DNA of 64,000 bases. It comes from Pseudomonas brassicacearum subsp. neoaurantiaca (lineage in GTDB: Bacteria; Pseudomonadota; Gammaproteobacteria; Pseudomonadales; Pseudomonadaceae). The stretch is taken from the NCBI RefSeq assembly GCF_013608025.1, contig NZ_VDLV01000013.1, positions 215,925-279,924 on the forward strand, read 5' to 3'. Below the pieces are notes generated by a model, which searched no databases, had not been told where the DNA came from, and worked only from the letters and a program-made list of their open reading frames with translations. The position numbers and the translations under genes are program-made. Every line of letters starts with the position of its first letter. Position 1 is the first letter of the stretch. Below, piece after piece: positions 53,596-63,945 of the stretch.

Positions 53596-53664
53596 TAAAT
53601 GGTCACTCAGGTGCCTGCGCACAATCGCCATCATGAAGGCCGACAGTCGGCCGTGGAGATCAGC

Positions 53665-54765
53665 ATGTCCAATAATTTCCTGAACCCGGTCACCACCCAG
53701 ACCTGGGCCAATGGCCGACATATCGTGCGTTGCGTCAAAGTCATCCAGGAAACCTGGGATGTGCGCACCTTTTGCTTCATGGCCGACCAGCCGATCATGT
53801 TCTTTTTCAAGCCCGGGCAGTTCGTCACCCTGGAGCTGGAAATCGAAGGCCAGCCGATCATGCGTTCCTACACCATCTCCAGCTCGCCGTCGGTGCCCTA
53901 CAGCTTCTCCGTAACGATCAAGCGCGTGCCGGGGGGCAAGGTCTCCAACTGGTTGCACGATACCCTGCATGAAGGCCAGGAACTGGCGGTGCACGGGCCG
54001 GTGGGGTTGTTCAACGCCATCGATTTCCCGAGCCCGAAAGTCTTGTACCTCAGTGGCGGCGTGGGCATCACGCCGTGCATGTCCATGGCGCGCTGGTTCT
54101 ACGACACCAACGCCAACGTCGACATGACCTTCATCCACAGCGCCCGCTCGCCCAAGGACATCATCTACCACCGCGAGCTGGAGCACATGGCGTCGCGGAT
54201 CGACAACTTCAGCTTGCACCTGATCTGCGAAAAGCATGGCCTGGGCGAGCCGTGGGCCGGGTATCGCGGTTACCTGAACCACAAGATGCTGGAATTGATG
54301 GTGCCCGACTTCCTCGAGCGCGAAGTGTTCTGCTGCGGCCCGACGCCTTACATGACGGCGGTCAAGCGCCTGCTGGAAGCGGCCGGCTACGACATGAAGC
54401 GTTACCACGAGGAATCCTTCGGCGCGACGCCACCGGAAGCCCGCGCCGATGCGGTGGAGCAGGCCGAGCAGGCTGCCGACGCGCCAGAAGTCGATGCCGC
54501 GGACCTGCACCTGGTGGAATTCACCTCTTCTGGCAAGAGCATTCGCGTGGGGCCGGGAGAAACCGTCCACGCCGCTGCCGCCAAGCTTGGCATGATGATC
54601 CCCAAGGCCTGCGGTATGGGCATCTGCGGCACCTGCAAGGTGCTGAAGCTGGGCGGGGAAGTGGAGATGGAGCACAACGGCGGGATCACCGAGGACGACG
54701 AGGCCGAGGGTTATATCCTGTCGTGCTGTAGCGTGCCGAAGGGGGATGTGCGGATCGATTTCTGA
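53665..54765 (+). CDS. gbcB: Glycine betaine monooxygenase reductase subunit GbcB
   Basis: The start at 53665 (MSNNFLNPVTTQTWANGRHIVRC) has GGAG 6 bases upstream and gives 366 residues. Domains in order: FAD-binding barrel (MRSYTISSSP), NAD(P) domain (LSGGVGITPCMSMA, FCCGPTPYM) and C-terminal plant-type [2Fe-2S] ferredoxin (ACGMGICGTCK with a later LSCCSV). It passes electrons from NAD(P)H to GbcA. Confidence 0.97.
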   Translation: MSNNFLNPVTTQTWANGRHIVRCVKVIQETWDVRTFCFMADQPIMFFFKPGQFVTLELEIEGQPIMRSYTISSSPSVPYSFSVTIKRVPGGKVSNWLHDTLHEGQELAVHGPVGLFNAIDFPSPKVLYLSGGVGITPCMSMARWFYDTNANVDMTFIHSARSPKDIIYHRELEHMASRIDNFSLHLICEKHGLGEPWAGYRGYLNHKMLELMVPDFLEREVFCCGPTPYMTAVKRLLEAAGYDMKRYHEESFGATPPEARADAVEQAEQAADAPEVDAADLHLVEFTSSGKSIRVGPGETVHAAAAKLGMMIPKACGMGICGTCKVLKLGGEVEMEHNGGITEDDEAEGYILSCCSVPKGDVRIDF

Positions 54766-54784
54766 TTCGCTCGCTCGGGTAGAT

Positions 54785-54814
54785 GTAAATCCCTCTGTGC
54801 CTGGAGGGATTTAC
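54785..54814. terminator. Hairpin after gbcB
   Basis: GTAAATCCCTC and GAGGGATTTAC make a perfect 11-bp stem 20 bases after the gbcB stop. No long T-run follows, so it may act as a stability hairpin or weak terminator. Confidence 0.5.
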
Positions 54815-54855
54815 TTGTGCCTAGAGGTATTTCCTTGTGCCTAGAGGGATTTCCT
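54797..54855. repeat. 20-bp tandem repeat, three copies
   Basis: GTGCCT[A/G]GAGG[G/T]ATTT[A/C]C-type units start at 54797, 54817 and 54837. The third runs straight into the REP element GTGGCGAGGGGATTT, whose core it resembles. Confidence 0.75.
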
Positions 54856-54985
54856 GTGGCGAGGGGATTTATCTCCGTCGGGCTGCGAAGCAGCCCTAAA
54901 ACCTGCAATCGCGGTGCTTCAGGCAGACCGAGTTGACTGCTTTGGGGCTGCTTTGCAGCCCAGCGGGGATAAATCCCCTCGCCAC
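54856..54985. repeat. REP-B variant pair (GGGGATTTATC type)
   Basis: GTGGCGAGGGGATTTATCTCC faces GGGGATAAATCCCCTCGCCAC, with GCTGCGAAGCAGC inner palindromes. It occupies the convergent gap between gbcB and ltaE. Confidence 0.88.
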
Positions 54986-55019
54986 GGGTGTCCCGGCCCG
55001 GTCTTGAGTGTGTTTCTAC

Positions 55020-56060
55020 TTAGCCCGCCATCACTTCCCGAATATCCGCCGCCAGCTCCCGCACCCGCGCTTCCTCGGTATCCCACGAGCACATGAAGCG
55101 TGCGCCGCCCTTGCCGATGAAGGTGTAGAAACGCCAGCCCTTGGCCGTCAGTGCGGCGATGGCCGGTTCCGAGAGTTGCAGAAACACGCCGTTGGCCTGG
55201 ACCGGAAACATCAGTTCCACGCCGTCGATGTCGCTGACCAGTTCAGCCAGCAATTGCGCGCAGCGGTTGGCGTGGCGGGCGTGCTTGAGCCACGCGTCGT
55301 CTTGCAGCAAGCCGACCCACGGCGCGGAGAGGAAGCGCATTTTCGAAGCCAGTTGCCCGGCCTGTTTGCAGCGGTAGTCGAAGTCTTCGGCCAGGTCGTG
55401 GTTGAAGAACAGGATCGCCTCGCCCACCGCCATGCCGTTTTTCGTCCCGCCGAAGCACAGCACGTCCACGCCGGCTTTCCAGGTCAGGTCGGCCGGGGTG
55501 CAGCCAAGGAAGGCGCAGGCGTTGGAGAAGCGCGCGCCGTCCATGTGCAGGTTCAGCCCCAGTTCCTTGCAGGTGGCGCTGATGGCGCGGATTTCATCCG
55601 GCGTATAGACACTGCCGACTTCCGTGGCCTGGGTCAGGGTCACGACGCGTGGCTTGGGGTAGTGGATGTCCTGGCGCTTGAGCGCGACCTCGCGGATCGA
55701 TTCGGGGGTCAGCTTGCCATTCTCGGTGCGTGCCACCAGCAGCTTGGAACCGTTGGAGAAGAATTCCGGTGCGCCGCATTCGTCGGTTTCGACGTGGGCG
55801 GTTTCCGAGCAGATCACGCTGTGATAACTCTGGCACAACGACGACAGGGCCAAGGAGTTGGCAGCGGTGCCATTGAACGCAAAGAACACTTCGCAGTCGG
55901 TTTCGAATAGCTCCCGGAAGCCATCTGCCGCGCGGTGGGTCCAATCGTCGTCGCCGTAGGCACGCTGGTGGCCCTGGTTGGCTTCTTCCATGGCGGCCCA
56001 GGCTTCGGGGCAAATACCGGAATAGTTGTCGCTGGCGAATTGTTGGCTCTTGTCGGTCAT
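55020..56060 (-). CDS. ltaE: Low-specificity L-threonine aldolase
   Basis: The start at 56060 (MTDKSQQFASDNYSGICPEAWAAM) has AAGGAG upstream and gives 346 residues. This fold-type I PLP enzyme has the cofactor lysine in CFGGTKNGMAVGEA, the substrate-contact GTAANSLALS and LHMDGARFSNA. It splits L-threonine or allo-threonine into glycine and acetaldehyde. A threonine aldolase gene also lies between gbcB and glyA in P. aeruginosa, linking it to the glycine pool. Confidence 0.95.
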   Translation of the reverse strand: MTDKSQQFASDNYSGICPEAWAAMEEANQGHQRAYGDDDWTHRAADGFRELFETDCEVFFAFNGTAANSLALSSLCQSYHSVICSETAHVETDECGAPEFFSNGSKLLVARTENGKLTPESIREVALKRQDIHYPKPRVVTLTQATEVGSVYTPDEIRAISATCKELGLNLHMDGARFSNACAFLGCTPADLTWKAGVDVLCFGGTKNGMAVGEAILFFNHDLAEDFDYRCKQAGQLASKMRFLSAPWVGLLQDDAWLKHARHANRCAQLLAELVSDIDGVELMFPVQANGVFLQLSEPAIAALTAKGWRFYTFIGKGGARFMCSWDTEEARVRELAADIREVMAG

Positions 56061-56255
56061 GGCCTTGCTCCTTGAATAGAGAGTCCTGGGTAAGAGATCC
56101 CTGGCGGAATGCCCCGGATGAGGGGTTCCATGGTTCGGCGTGCTTGGGTCCACGACGCCGTGATCGATACTGGTGCGCACTTTACCCAAGATTGGCGGGG
56201 GAACACACCGGATGTTTCTGTCAGAAAAAAACCGAGTCATTGAGTCGATAGGATC

Positions 56256-56960
56256 ATGAGTCGACGTGATGGCGCTCTGGACTTGCTCAAATGGTTGGCA
56301 CTGTTGTCGATGATTCTCGATCATCTGCGATATATCGGTTTTTCCGTCGATTGGCTATACGTGCCGGGGCGGCTGGCGTTTCCGTGGTTCTGCCTGGCGA
56401 TGGCGGCGAACCTGACGCGCGGCGGGACCGATGCTGGCTCGTGGCGCTACCTGGGTTGGTTGTTGCTGTTCAGTGCCGTCAGCGAAATTCCCTACCGCCT
56501 GTTCATTCCCGACCCCTCCACCCTGAACGTCATGCCGACGCTGGTGCTCGGGTTGTTTGTGGCGCGCGGTTGGCAGGCGCCCACCCTCGAGGCCCGATGC
56601 CTGGCCGCGGTGGCACTACTGTTGGCGGCGCTGTTTTCGTCGAATTTGATGTTCGGTTTCTTCGGCGTGCTGCTGCCGCTGGTGATGTTGCTGCTGTTCA
56701 AGCGTTCCTTGTATCTGGCCTTGTTGCCGGGATTGGTCTGTGTCGCGGCCAACCAGTGGCGGGTGTTGTATGGCGCGGCTTGGCTGGGGGACGCGGTGGC
56801 GATTTGGGGACTGGTGGCTTGCCTGATCGCGCCAGGGTTGGGGCTGGTGCTGTCGCGACAGGCGAGGCGTTTTCAGCCGCCGGCGATGCGGCGCTGGGCG
56901 TATGGCCTTTATCCGGCGCATTTCCTGGCCTTGCTCGTGGTTCGCCAGATCGCCGCATAG
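56256..56960 (+). CDS. TraX-family membrane protein
   Basis: The 234-residue protein starts MSRRDGALDLLKWLALLSMILDHLRYIG, the TraX signature (L..DHIG-type motif in helix 1). About seven hydrophobic segments follow. F-plasmid TraX acetylates pilin; chromosomal homologues like this one have no known target. It stands alone, divergent from ltaE. Confidence 0.88.
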   Translation: MSRRDGALDLLKWLALLSMILDHLRYIGFSVDWLYVPGRLAFPWFCLAMAANLTRGGTDAGSWRYLGWLLLFSAVSEIPYRLFIPDPSTLNVMPTLVLGLFVARGWQAPTLEARCLAAVALLLAALFSSNLMFGFFGVLLPLVMLLLFKRSLYLALLPGLVCVAANQWRVLYGAAWLGDAVAIWGLVACLIAPGLGLVLSRQARRFQPPAMRRWAYGLYPAHFLALLVVRQIAA

Positions 56961-56965
56961 CCTTT

Positions 56966-57095
56966 GTGGCGAGGGGATTTATCCCCGCTGGGCTGCGAAG
57001 CAGCCCCAAGATAGCTAATTCAACCAATCTGACCCACCCAGGTGTCTGGTTTTAGGGCCGCTTCGCGCCCCAGCGGGGATAAATCCCCTCGCCAC
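56966..57095. repeat. REP-B variant pair (GGGGATTTATC type)
   Basis: GTGGCGAGGGGATTTATCCCC faces GGGGATAAATCCCCTCGCCAC between the TraX-like gene and the glyA promoter region. Confidence 0.9.
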
Positions 57096-57116
57096 AATGA
57101 CCGTGTCTGTTCCCAT

Positions 57117-57149
57117 GTCGTAAACGCACCTTTGCGTGGCGTCCATAGG
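57117..57149 (+). promoter_or_regulatory. Candidate GbdR half-sites before glyA-soxBDAG
   Basis: GTCGTAAACG (57117) and GGCGTCCATAGG (57138) are related half-sites 21 bp apart, about 110 bases before the glyA start. They match the spacing seen at gbcB and cbcX/sdaB. Confidence 0.45.
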
Positions 57150-57257
57150 CATTTGACCTGCCTGCGCCGGCCATACCATCGCATCCAAAGGGCACGACCG
57201 AAACGGTCCGTGCCTCACCGAGACGAAAGGCGCACCGCCGCCGCTGGGAGAGACGCG

Positions 57258-58511
<1,254 letters not shown>

Positions 58512-58533
58512 GTCGGTTTTGGAGTAAATGACT

Positions 58534-59784
58534 ATGCAACGCTATTCAGGCTTCGGCCTCTTCAAACACTCACTCAGCCATCATGAAAACTGGCAGCGGA
58601 TGTGGCGCACGCCGACCCCGAAAAAGGTCTACGACGTGGTCATCGTTGGCGGTGGCGGGCATGGCCTGGCGACCGCCTATTACCTGGCCAAGGAACACGG
58701 CATCACCAACGTGGCCGTGGTCGAGAAGGGCTGGTTGGGCGGCGGCAACACCGCGCGCAACACCACCATCGTGCGCTCCAACTACCTGTGGGACGAATCG
58801 GCCCACCTGTACGAACACGCGATGAAACTCTGGGAAGGCCTGTCCCAGGACCTGAACTACAACGTGATGTTTTCCCAGCGTGGCGTCTACAACCTGTGCC
58901 ACACCCTGCAGGACATCCGTGATTCCGAGCGTCGCGTCAGCGCCAACCGCCTCAACGGCGTGGACGGCGAGTTGCTCAACGCCAAGCAAGTGGCCGACGA
59001 GATCCCGTACCTGGATTGCTCGAAAAACACCCGCTACCCGGTGATGGGCGCCACCGTCCAGCGTCGCGGCGGCGTGGCTCGTCACGATGCCGTGGCCTGG
59101 GGCTTTGCCCGGGCGGCTGACGCCTTGGGCGTGGACTTGATCCAGCAGACCGAAGTGATCGGTTTCCGCAAGGAAAACGGCGTGTGCATCGGCGTGGAAA
59201 CCAACAAGGGCTTCATCGGCGCCAAGCGCGTCGGCGTGGTCACTGCCGGTAACTCCGGGCACATGGCCAAGCTCGCGGGCTTCCGCCTGCCGGTCGAATC
59301 CCACCCGCTGCAAGCGCTGGTGTCCGAGCCGATCAAGCCAATCATCGACAGCGTGATCATGTCCAACGCCGTGCACGGCTACATCAGCCAGTCCGACAAG
59401 GGCGACCTGGTGATCGGCGCCGGTATCGACGGCTACAACGGCTACGGCCAGCGTGGTTCGTACCCGGTGATCGAGCACACCATCCAGGCTATCGTCGAGA
59501 TGTTCCCGGTGTTGTCCCGCGTGCGCATGAACCGCCAGTGGGGCGGCATCGTCGACACCACGCCGGACGCCTGCCCGATCATCTCCAAGACCCCGGTGCC
59601 GAACATGTTCTTCAACTGCGGTTGGGGCACCGGTGGCTTCAAGGCGACACCTGGCTCGGGCAACGTGTTTGCCGCGAGCCTGGCCAAGGGTGAAATGCAC
59701 CCATTGGCCGCACCTTTCTCCATCGACCGTTTCCACAACGGTGCGTTGATCGATGAACACGGCGCTGCTGCGGTTGCCCACTAA
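58534..59784 (+). CDS. soxB: Sarcosine oxidase beta subunit
   Basis: The ATG at 58534 ([24 protein letters not shown]) is 9 bases from GGAG, while the ATG at 58528 is only 3 from it. The protein has 416 residues, the usual SoxB length. It has the dinucleotide motif [18 protein letters not shown] and the region [14 protein letters not shown], whose His normally carries the covalent FMN. It oxidises sarcosine to glycine together with SoxA, SoxD and SoxG. Confidence 0.96.
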   Translation: MQRYSGFGLFKHSLSHHENWQRMWRTPTPKKVYDVVIVGGGGHGLATAYYLAKEHGITNVAVVEKGWLGGGNTARNTTIVRSNYLWDESAHLYEHAMKLWEGLSQDLNYNVMFSQRGVYNLCHTLQDIRDSERRVSANRLNGVDGELLNAKQVADEIPYLDCSKNTRYPVMGATVQRRGGVARHDAVAWGFARAADALGVDLIQQTEVIGFRKENGVCIGVETNKGFIGAKRVGVVTAGNSGHMAKLAGFRLPVESHPLQALVSEPIKPIIDSVIMSNAVHGYISQSDKGDLVIGAGIDGYNGYGQRGSYPVIEHTIQAIVEMFPVLSRVRMNRQWGGIVDTTPDACPIISKTPVPNMFFNCGWGTGGFKATPGSGNVFAASLAKGEMHPLAAPFSIDRFHNGALIDEHGAAAVAH

Positions 59785-59798
59785 CAGGAGAAATCCCC

Positions 59799-60128
59799 AT
59801 GTTGCATATCTTCTGTCCTCACTGCGGCGAACTGCGCTCCGAAGAGGAATTCCATGCATCCGGCCAGGCGCATATCCCGCGCCCACTGGATCCGAACGCC
59901 TGCACCGACGAGCAGTGGGGCGACTACATGTTCTTCCGTGACAACCCACGCGGCTTGCACCATGAGCTGTGGGATCACGTCGCCGGTTGCCGCCAGTACT
60001 TCAACGCGACCCGTGACACCGTGACCTACGAGATTCTCGAAACCTACAAGATCGGCGAAAAGCCGCAGTTCACCGACAAGGCTGACAGTCCGAAAGCGGC
60101 TGCACAGGCTCTGGGAGAGAAGGTATGA
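59799..60128 (+). CDS. soxD: Sarcosine oxidase delta subunit
   Basis: The 109-residue protein has the zinc site of heterotetrameric sarcosine oxidase delta chains: CPHCGELRSEEEF at residues 6-18 with a later His and Cys (HVAGCRQYFNATRDT). It lies 14 bases after soxB and overlaps soxA by 4 bases. Confidence 0.96.
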   Translation: MLHIFCPHCGELRSEEEFHASGQAHIPRPLDPNACTDEQWGDYMFFRDNPRGLHHELWDHVAGCRQYFNATRDTVTYEILETYKIGEKPQFTDKADSPKAAAQALGEKV

Positions 60129-63100
60129 GCCAGATCAATCGCCTGTCCAACGGCGGACGGATCGACCGCAACAAAGTGCTGACATTCACCTTCAACGGCC
60201 AGACCTACAAAGGCTTCGAAGGTGACTCCCTGGCCGCCGCGCTGCTGGCCAACGGTGTCGACATCATCGGCCGCAGCTTCAAGTATTCCCGTCCGCGCGG
60301 CATCTTCGCCGCCGGCGCCGAAGAGCCGAACGCGGTGCTGCAGATCGGTGCCACCGAAGCCACGCAGATTCCCAACGTGCGCGCCACGCAACAGGCGCTG
60401 TATCAAGGTTTGGTCGCCACCAGCACCAACGGCTGGCCGAACGTGAACAACGACATGATGGGGATTCTCGGCAAGGTCGGCGGCAAGCTGATGCCGCCGG
60501 GTTTCTACTACAAAACCTTCATGTACCCGCAATCGTTCTGGATGACCTACGAGAAGTACATCCGCAAGGCCGCGGGCCTGGGTCGCTCGCCGACCGAGAA
60601 CGATCCGGACACCTACGACTACATGAACCGTCACTGCGACGTGCTGATCGTTGGCGCTGGCCCGTCTGGCCTGGCTGCCGCGTTGGCGGCTGGCCGCAGC
60701 GGTGCCCGCGTGATCCTGGCCGACGAGCAGGAAGAGTTCGGCGGCAGCCTGCTCGACTCCCGCGAAAGCCTGGACGGCAAGCCGGCGACCGAGTGGGTCG
60801 CGGCCGCAGTGGCTGAGCTGCGCTCGATGCCGGAAGTGGTGCTGTTGCCTCGCGCCACCGTGAACGGTTATCACGACCATAACTTCCTGACCATCCATGA
60901 GCGGCTCACTGATCACCTGGGTGACCGCGCACCGATCGGCCAGGTTCGCCAGCGCATCAACCGGGTTCGCGCCAAGCGCGTGGTCCTGGCGACCGGCGCC
61001 TGCGAGCGCCCATTGGTCTACGGCAACAACGACGTGCCGGGCAACATGCTGGCTGGCGCAGTTTCTACCTACATCCGCCGCTACGGCGTGGCGCCGGGCA
61101 AGAAACTGGTCCTGAGCACCAACAACGACCACGCCTATCGCGTGGCCCTGGACTGGTTCGACGCCGGCCTGCAAGTGGTCGCCGTGGCCGACGCCCGCAG
61201 CAACCCACGTGGCGCGCTGGTGGAAGAAGCCCGCGCCAAGGGCATCCGCATCCTCACCGGCAGTGCCGTGATCGAGGCCCGTGGCAGCAAGCGCGTCACC
61301 GGGGCACGTGTGGCCGCGATCGACGTCCGTGCCCACAAAGTCACCAGCCCCGGCGAATGGCTGGACTGCGACCTGGTGGCCAGCTCCGGCGGCTACAGCC
61401 CGGTGGTCCACCTGGCTTCACACCTGGGCGGCAAGCCGATCTGGCGTGAAGACATCCTCGGTTTCGTACCGGGCGAAGCCCCGCAAAAACGTGTCTGCGT
61501 CGGCGGTATCAACGGCGTCTATGGCCTCGGCGATAGTTTGGCCGACGGATTCGAAGGCGGCGTGCGCGCGGCCAGCGAAGCCGGCTTCAAGGCCGTCGAG
61601 GGCGTGTTGCCTAAAGCGCTGAGCCGTCACGAAGAACCGACCCTGGCGCTGTTCCAGGTGCCTCACGAAAAAGCCACCGCACGGGCGCCGAAGCAATTCG
61701 TCGACCTGCAGAACGACGTCACTGCCGCCGCCATCGAGCTCGCCACCCGCGAAGGCTTCGAGTCGGTGGAACACGTCAAGCGCTACACCGCGCTGGGCTT
61801 CGGTACCGACCAGGGCAAGCTGGGCAACGTCAACGGCCTGGCCATCGCGGCCCGCTCGCTGAACGTGAGCATCCCGCAGATGGGCACCACCATGTTCCGT
61901 CCGAACTACACGCCGGTGACCTTCGGCGCGGTGGCGGGCCGGCACTGCGGGCACATCTTCGAGCCGGTGCGTTTCACCGCGCTGCATGCCTGGCATGTAA
62001 AGAACGGTGCCGAGTTCGAAGACGTCGGCCAGTGGAAGCGCCCTTGGTACTTCCCGAAGAACGGCGAAGACCTGCATGCCGCAGTCAAGCGCGAATGCAA
62101 GGCCGTGCGTGACAGCGTCGGCCTGCTGGACGCTTCGACCCTGGGCAAGATCGACATCCAGGGCCCGGACGCTCGTGAGTTCCTCAACCGCGTCTACACC
62201 AACGCCTGGACCAAGCTCGACGTGGGCAAGGCCCGCTACGGCCTGATGTGCAAGGAAGACGGCATGGTCTTCGACGACGGCGTAACGGCCTGTCTGGCGG
62301 ACAACCACTTCCTGATGACCACTACCACTGGCGGCGCGGCGCGTGTACTGCAGTGGCTGGAAATCTATCACCAGACCGAATGGCCAGACCTGAAGGTGTA
62401 CTTCACCTCGGTCACCGACCATTGGGCAACGATGACCTTGTCGGGCCCCAACAGCCGCAAGCTGCTCGGCGACGTCACCGACATCGACCTGGACAAGGAC
62501 GCGTTCCCGTTCATGACCTGGAAGGAAGGCTTGGTGGGCGGCGTGCCGGCCCGAGTGTTCCGGATCTCGTTCACCGGTGAACTCTCGTACGAAATCAACG
62601 TGCAGGCCGACTACGCCATGGGCGTGCTCGAGCAGATCGTCGAGGCTGGCAAGAAGTACAACCTGACCCCGTACGGCACCGAGACCATGCACGTATTGCG
62701 GGCCGAGAAGGGCTTCATCATCGTCGGCCAGGATACCGACAGCTCGATGACCCCGGACGACCTGAACATGGGCTGGTGCGTCGGCCGGACCAAGCCGTTC
62801 TCGTGGATCGGCTGGCGCGGCATGAACCGTGAAGATTGCGTGCGTGAAGACCGCAAGCAACTGGTGGGCCTCAAGCCGATCGACCCGAATGTCTGGCTGC
62901 CGGAAGGCGCGCAACTGGTATTCAACCCCAAGCAGGCGATCCCGATGTCGATGGTTGGCCACGTCACTTCCAGCTATGCGCATAACTCCCTGGGTTATTC
63001 GTTTGCGATGGGCGTGGTCAAGGGCGGCTTGAAGCGCCTGGGCGAGCGAGTGTTCGCGCCATTGGCCGACGGCAGCGTGATCGAGGCAGAGATCGTTTCT

Positions 63101-63142
63101 TCGGTGTTCTTCGATCCGAAGGGGGATCGGCAGAATATCTAG
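60125..63142 (+). CDS. soxA: Sarcosine oxidase alpha subunit
   Basis: The ATG overlaps the soxD stop (ATGA). The 1,005-residue chain has an N-terminal ferredoxin-like segment (LTFTFNGQTYKGFEGDSLAAALLANG). An NAD/FAD-binding domain follows (CDVLIVGAGPSGLAAALAAGRSG, about residues 170-480). The C-terminal ~400 residues are an aminomethyltransferase-like tetrahydrofolate domain (DASTLGKIDIQGPDAREFLNRVYTN, GGVPARVFRISFTGELSYEI). It transfers the oxidised methyl group to folate. Confidence 0.97.
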   Translation: MSQINRLSNGGRIDRNKVLTFTFNGQTYKGFEGDSLAAALLANGVDIIGRSFKYSRPRGIFAAGAEEPNAVLQIGATEATQIPNVRATQQALYQGLVATSTNGWPNVNNDMMGILGKVGGKLMPPGFYYKTFMYPQSFWMTYEKYIRKAAGLGRSPTENDPDTYDYMNRHCDVLIVGAGPSGLAAALAAGRSGARVILADEQEEFGGSLLDSRESLDGKPATEWVAAAVAELRSMPEVVLLPRATVNGYHDHNFLTIHERLTDHLGDRAPIGQVRQRINRVRAKRVVLATGACERPLVYGNNDVPGNMLAGAVSTYIRRYGVAPGKKLVLSTNNDHAYRVALDWFDAGLQVVAVADARSNPRGALVEEARAKGIRILTGSAVIEARGSKRVTGARVAAIDVRAHKVTSPGEWLDCDLVASSGGYSPVVHLASHLGGKPIWREDILGFVPGEAPQKRVCVGGINGVYGLGDSLADGFEGGVRAASEAGFKAVEGVLPKALSRHEEPTLALFQVPHEKATARAPKQFVDLQNDVTAAAIELATREGFESVEHVKRYTALGFGTDQGKLGNVNGLAIAARSLNVSIPQMGTTMFRPNYTPVTFGAVAGRHCGHIFEPVRFTALHAWHVKNGAEFEDVGQWKRPWYFPKNGEDLHAAVKRECKAVRDSVGLLDASTLGKIDIQGPDAREFLNRVYTNAWTKLDVGKARYGLMCKEDGMVFDDGVTACLADNHFLMTTTTGGAARVLQWLEIYHQTEWPDLKVYFTSVTDHWATMTLSGPNSRKLLGDVTDIDLDKDAFPFMTWKEGLVGGVPARVFRISFTGELSYEINVQADYAMGVLEQIVEAGKKYNLTPYGTETMHVLRAEKGFIIVGQDTDSSMTPDDLNMGWCVGRTKPFSWIGWRGMNREDCVREDRKQLVGLKPIDPNVWLPEGAQLVFNPKQAIPMSMVGHVTSSYAHNSLGYSFAMGVVKGGLKRLGERVFAPLADGSVIEAEIVSSVFFDPKGDRQNI

Positions 63143-63175
63143 TGGCTTGAGGTCCTGTGGGACGCAATCGCGAGC

Positions 63176-63232
63176 AAGCTCGCTCCCACAGTTGATCGCG
63201 TAACCCTTGTGGGAGCGAGCTTGCTCGCGATG
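63176..63232. repeat. REP-A inverted pair between soxA and soxG
   Basis: CAATCGCGAGCAAGCTCGCTCCCACA faces TTGTGGGAGCGAGCTTGCTCGCGAT inside the sox operon; the spacer is unusually short. Confidence 0.9.
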
Positions 63233-63289
63233 ACGGCCTGACAGCCACCACAAGGGTTTGACCCAACAGCATTCAGACAGGTGCTCCAT

Positions 63290-63922
63290 ATGACCGCAGT
63301 CAACGTGTACCAACAACGCCCAACCACCGGGGCCAAGGCCGAGTCGTCGCTGCACCATGCCGACCTCGCCAGCCTGGTGGGCAAGGGCCGCAAGAACGCC
63401 GGCGTGACCGTGCGCGAGAAAAAACTCCTCGGTCACCTGACCATTCGTGGCGATGGCCACGACCCGGCGTTCGCCGCCGGCGTGCACAAGGCCCTGGGCC
63501 TGGAATTGCCGGGCGCGCTGACCGTCGTGATCAAGGGTGAAACCAGCCTGCAATGGCTTGGCCCGGATGAATGGCTGCTGGTGGTGCCCACCGGCGAAGA
63601 ATTCGCCGCCGAGCAGAAGCTGCGCGAAGCCCTGGGCGACCTGCACATCCAGATCGTCAACGTCAGCGGCGGCCAGCAGATCCTCGAATTGTCCGGCCCG
63701 AACGTGCGCGATGTGCTGATGAAATCCACCAGCTACGATGTACACCCAAGCAACTTCCCGGTGGGCAAGGCGGTGGGCACGGTGTTTGCCAAGTCGCAAC
63801 TGGTGATCCGCCATACGGCTGAAGACACCTGGGAACTGGTGATCCGCCGCAGCTTCTCCGATTACTGGTGGCTGTGGTTGCAGGATGCGGCGGCTGAGTA
63901 TGGGTTGAGCGTGCAGGCGTAA
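63290..63922 (+). CDS. soxG: Sarcosine oxidase gamma subunit
   Basis: The ATG at 63290 (MTAVNVYQQRPTTGAKAESSLHH) gives 210 residues, the known SoxG length; a GTG at 63281 is in frame. It has the gamma-chain fold related to aminomethyltransferases (WLGPDEWLLVVP, LELSGPNVRDVLMKSTSYDVHP). It is the last sox gene visible, 147 bases after soxA because of the REP insertion. Confidence 0.95.
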   Translation: MTAVNVYQQRPTTGAKAESSLHHADLASLVGKGRKNAGVTVREKKLLGHLTIRGDGHDPAFAAGVHKALGLELPGALTVVIKGETSLQWLGPDEWLLVVPTGEEFAAEQKLREALGDLHIQIVNVSGGQQILELSGPNVRDVLMKSTSYDVHPSNFPVGKAVGTVFAKSQLVIRHTAEDTWELVIRRSFSDYWWLWLQDAAAEYGLSVQA

Positions 63923-63945
63923 GGACTAAAGCCGACACGGCTTTT

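Noticed and set aside
61418..63814. 798-codon open frame opposite soxA/soxG
   Set aside because: Both sox genes are unmistakable on the plus strand and the antisense frame crosses a REP pair.
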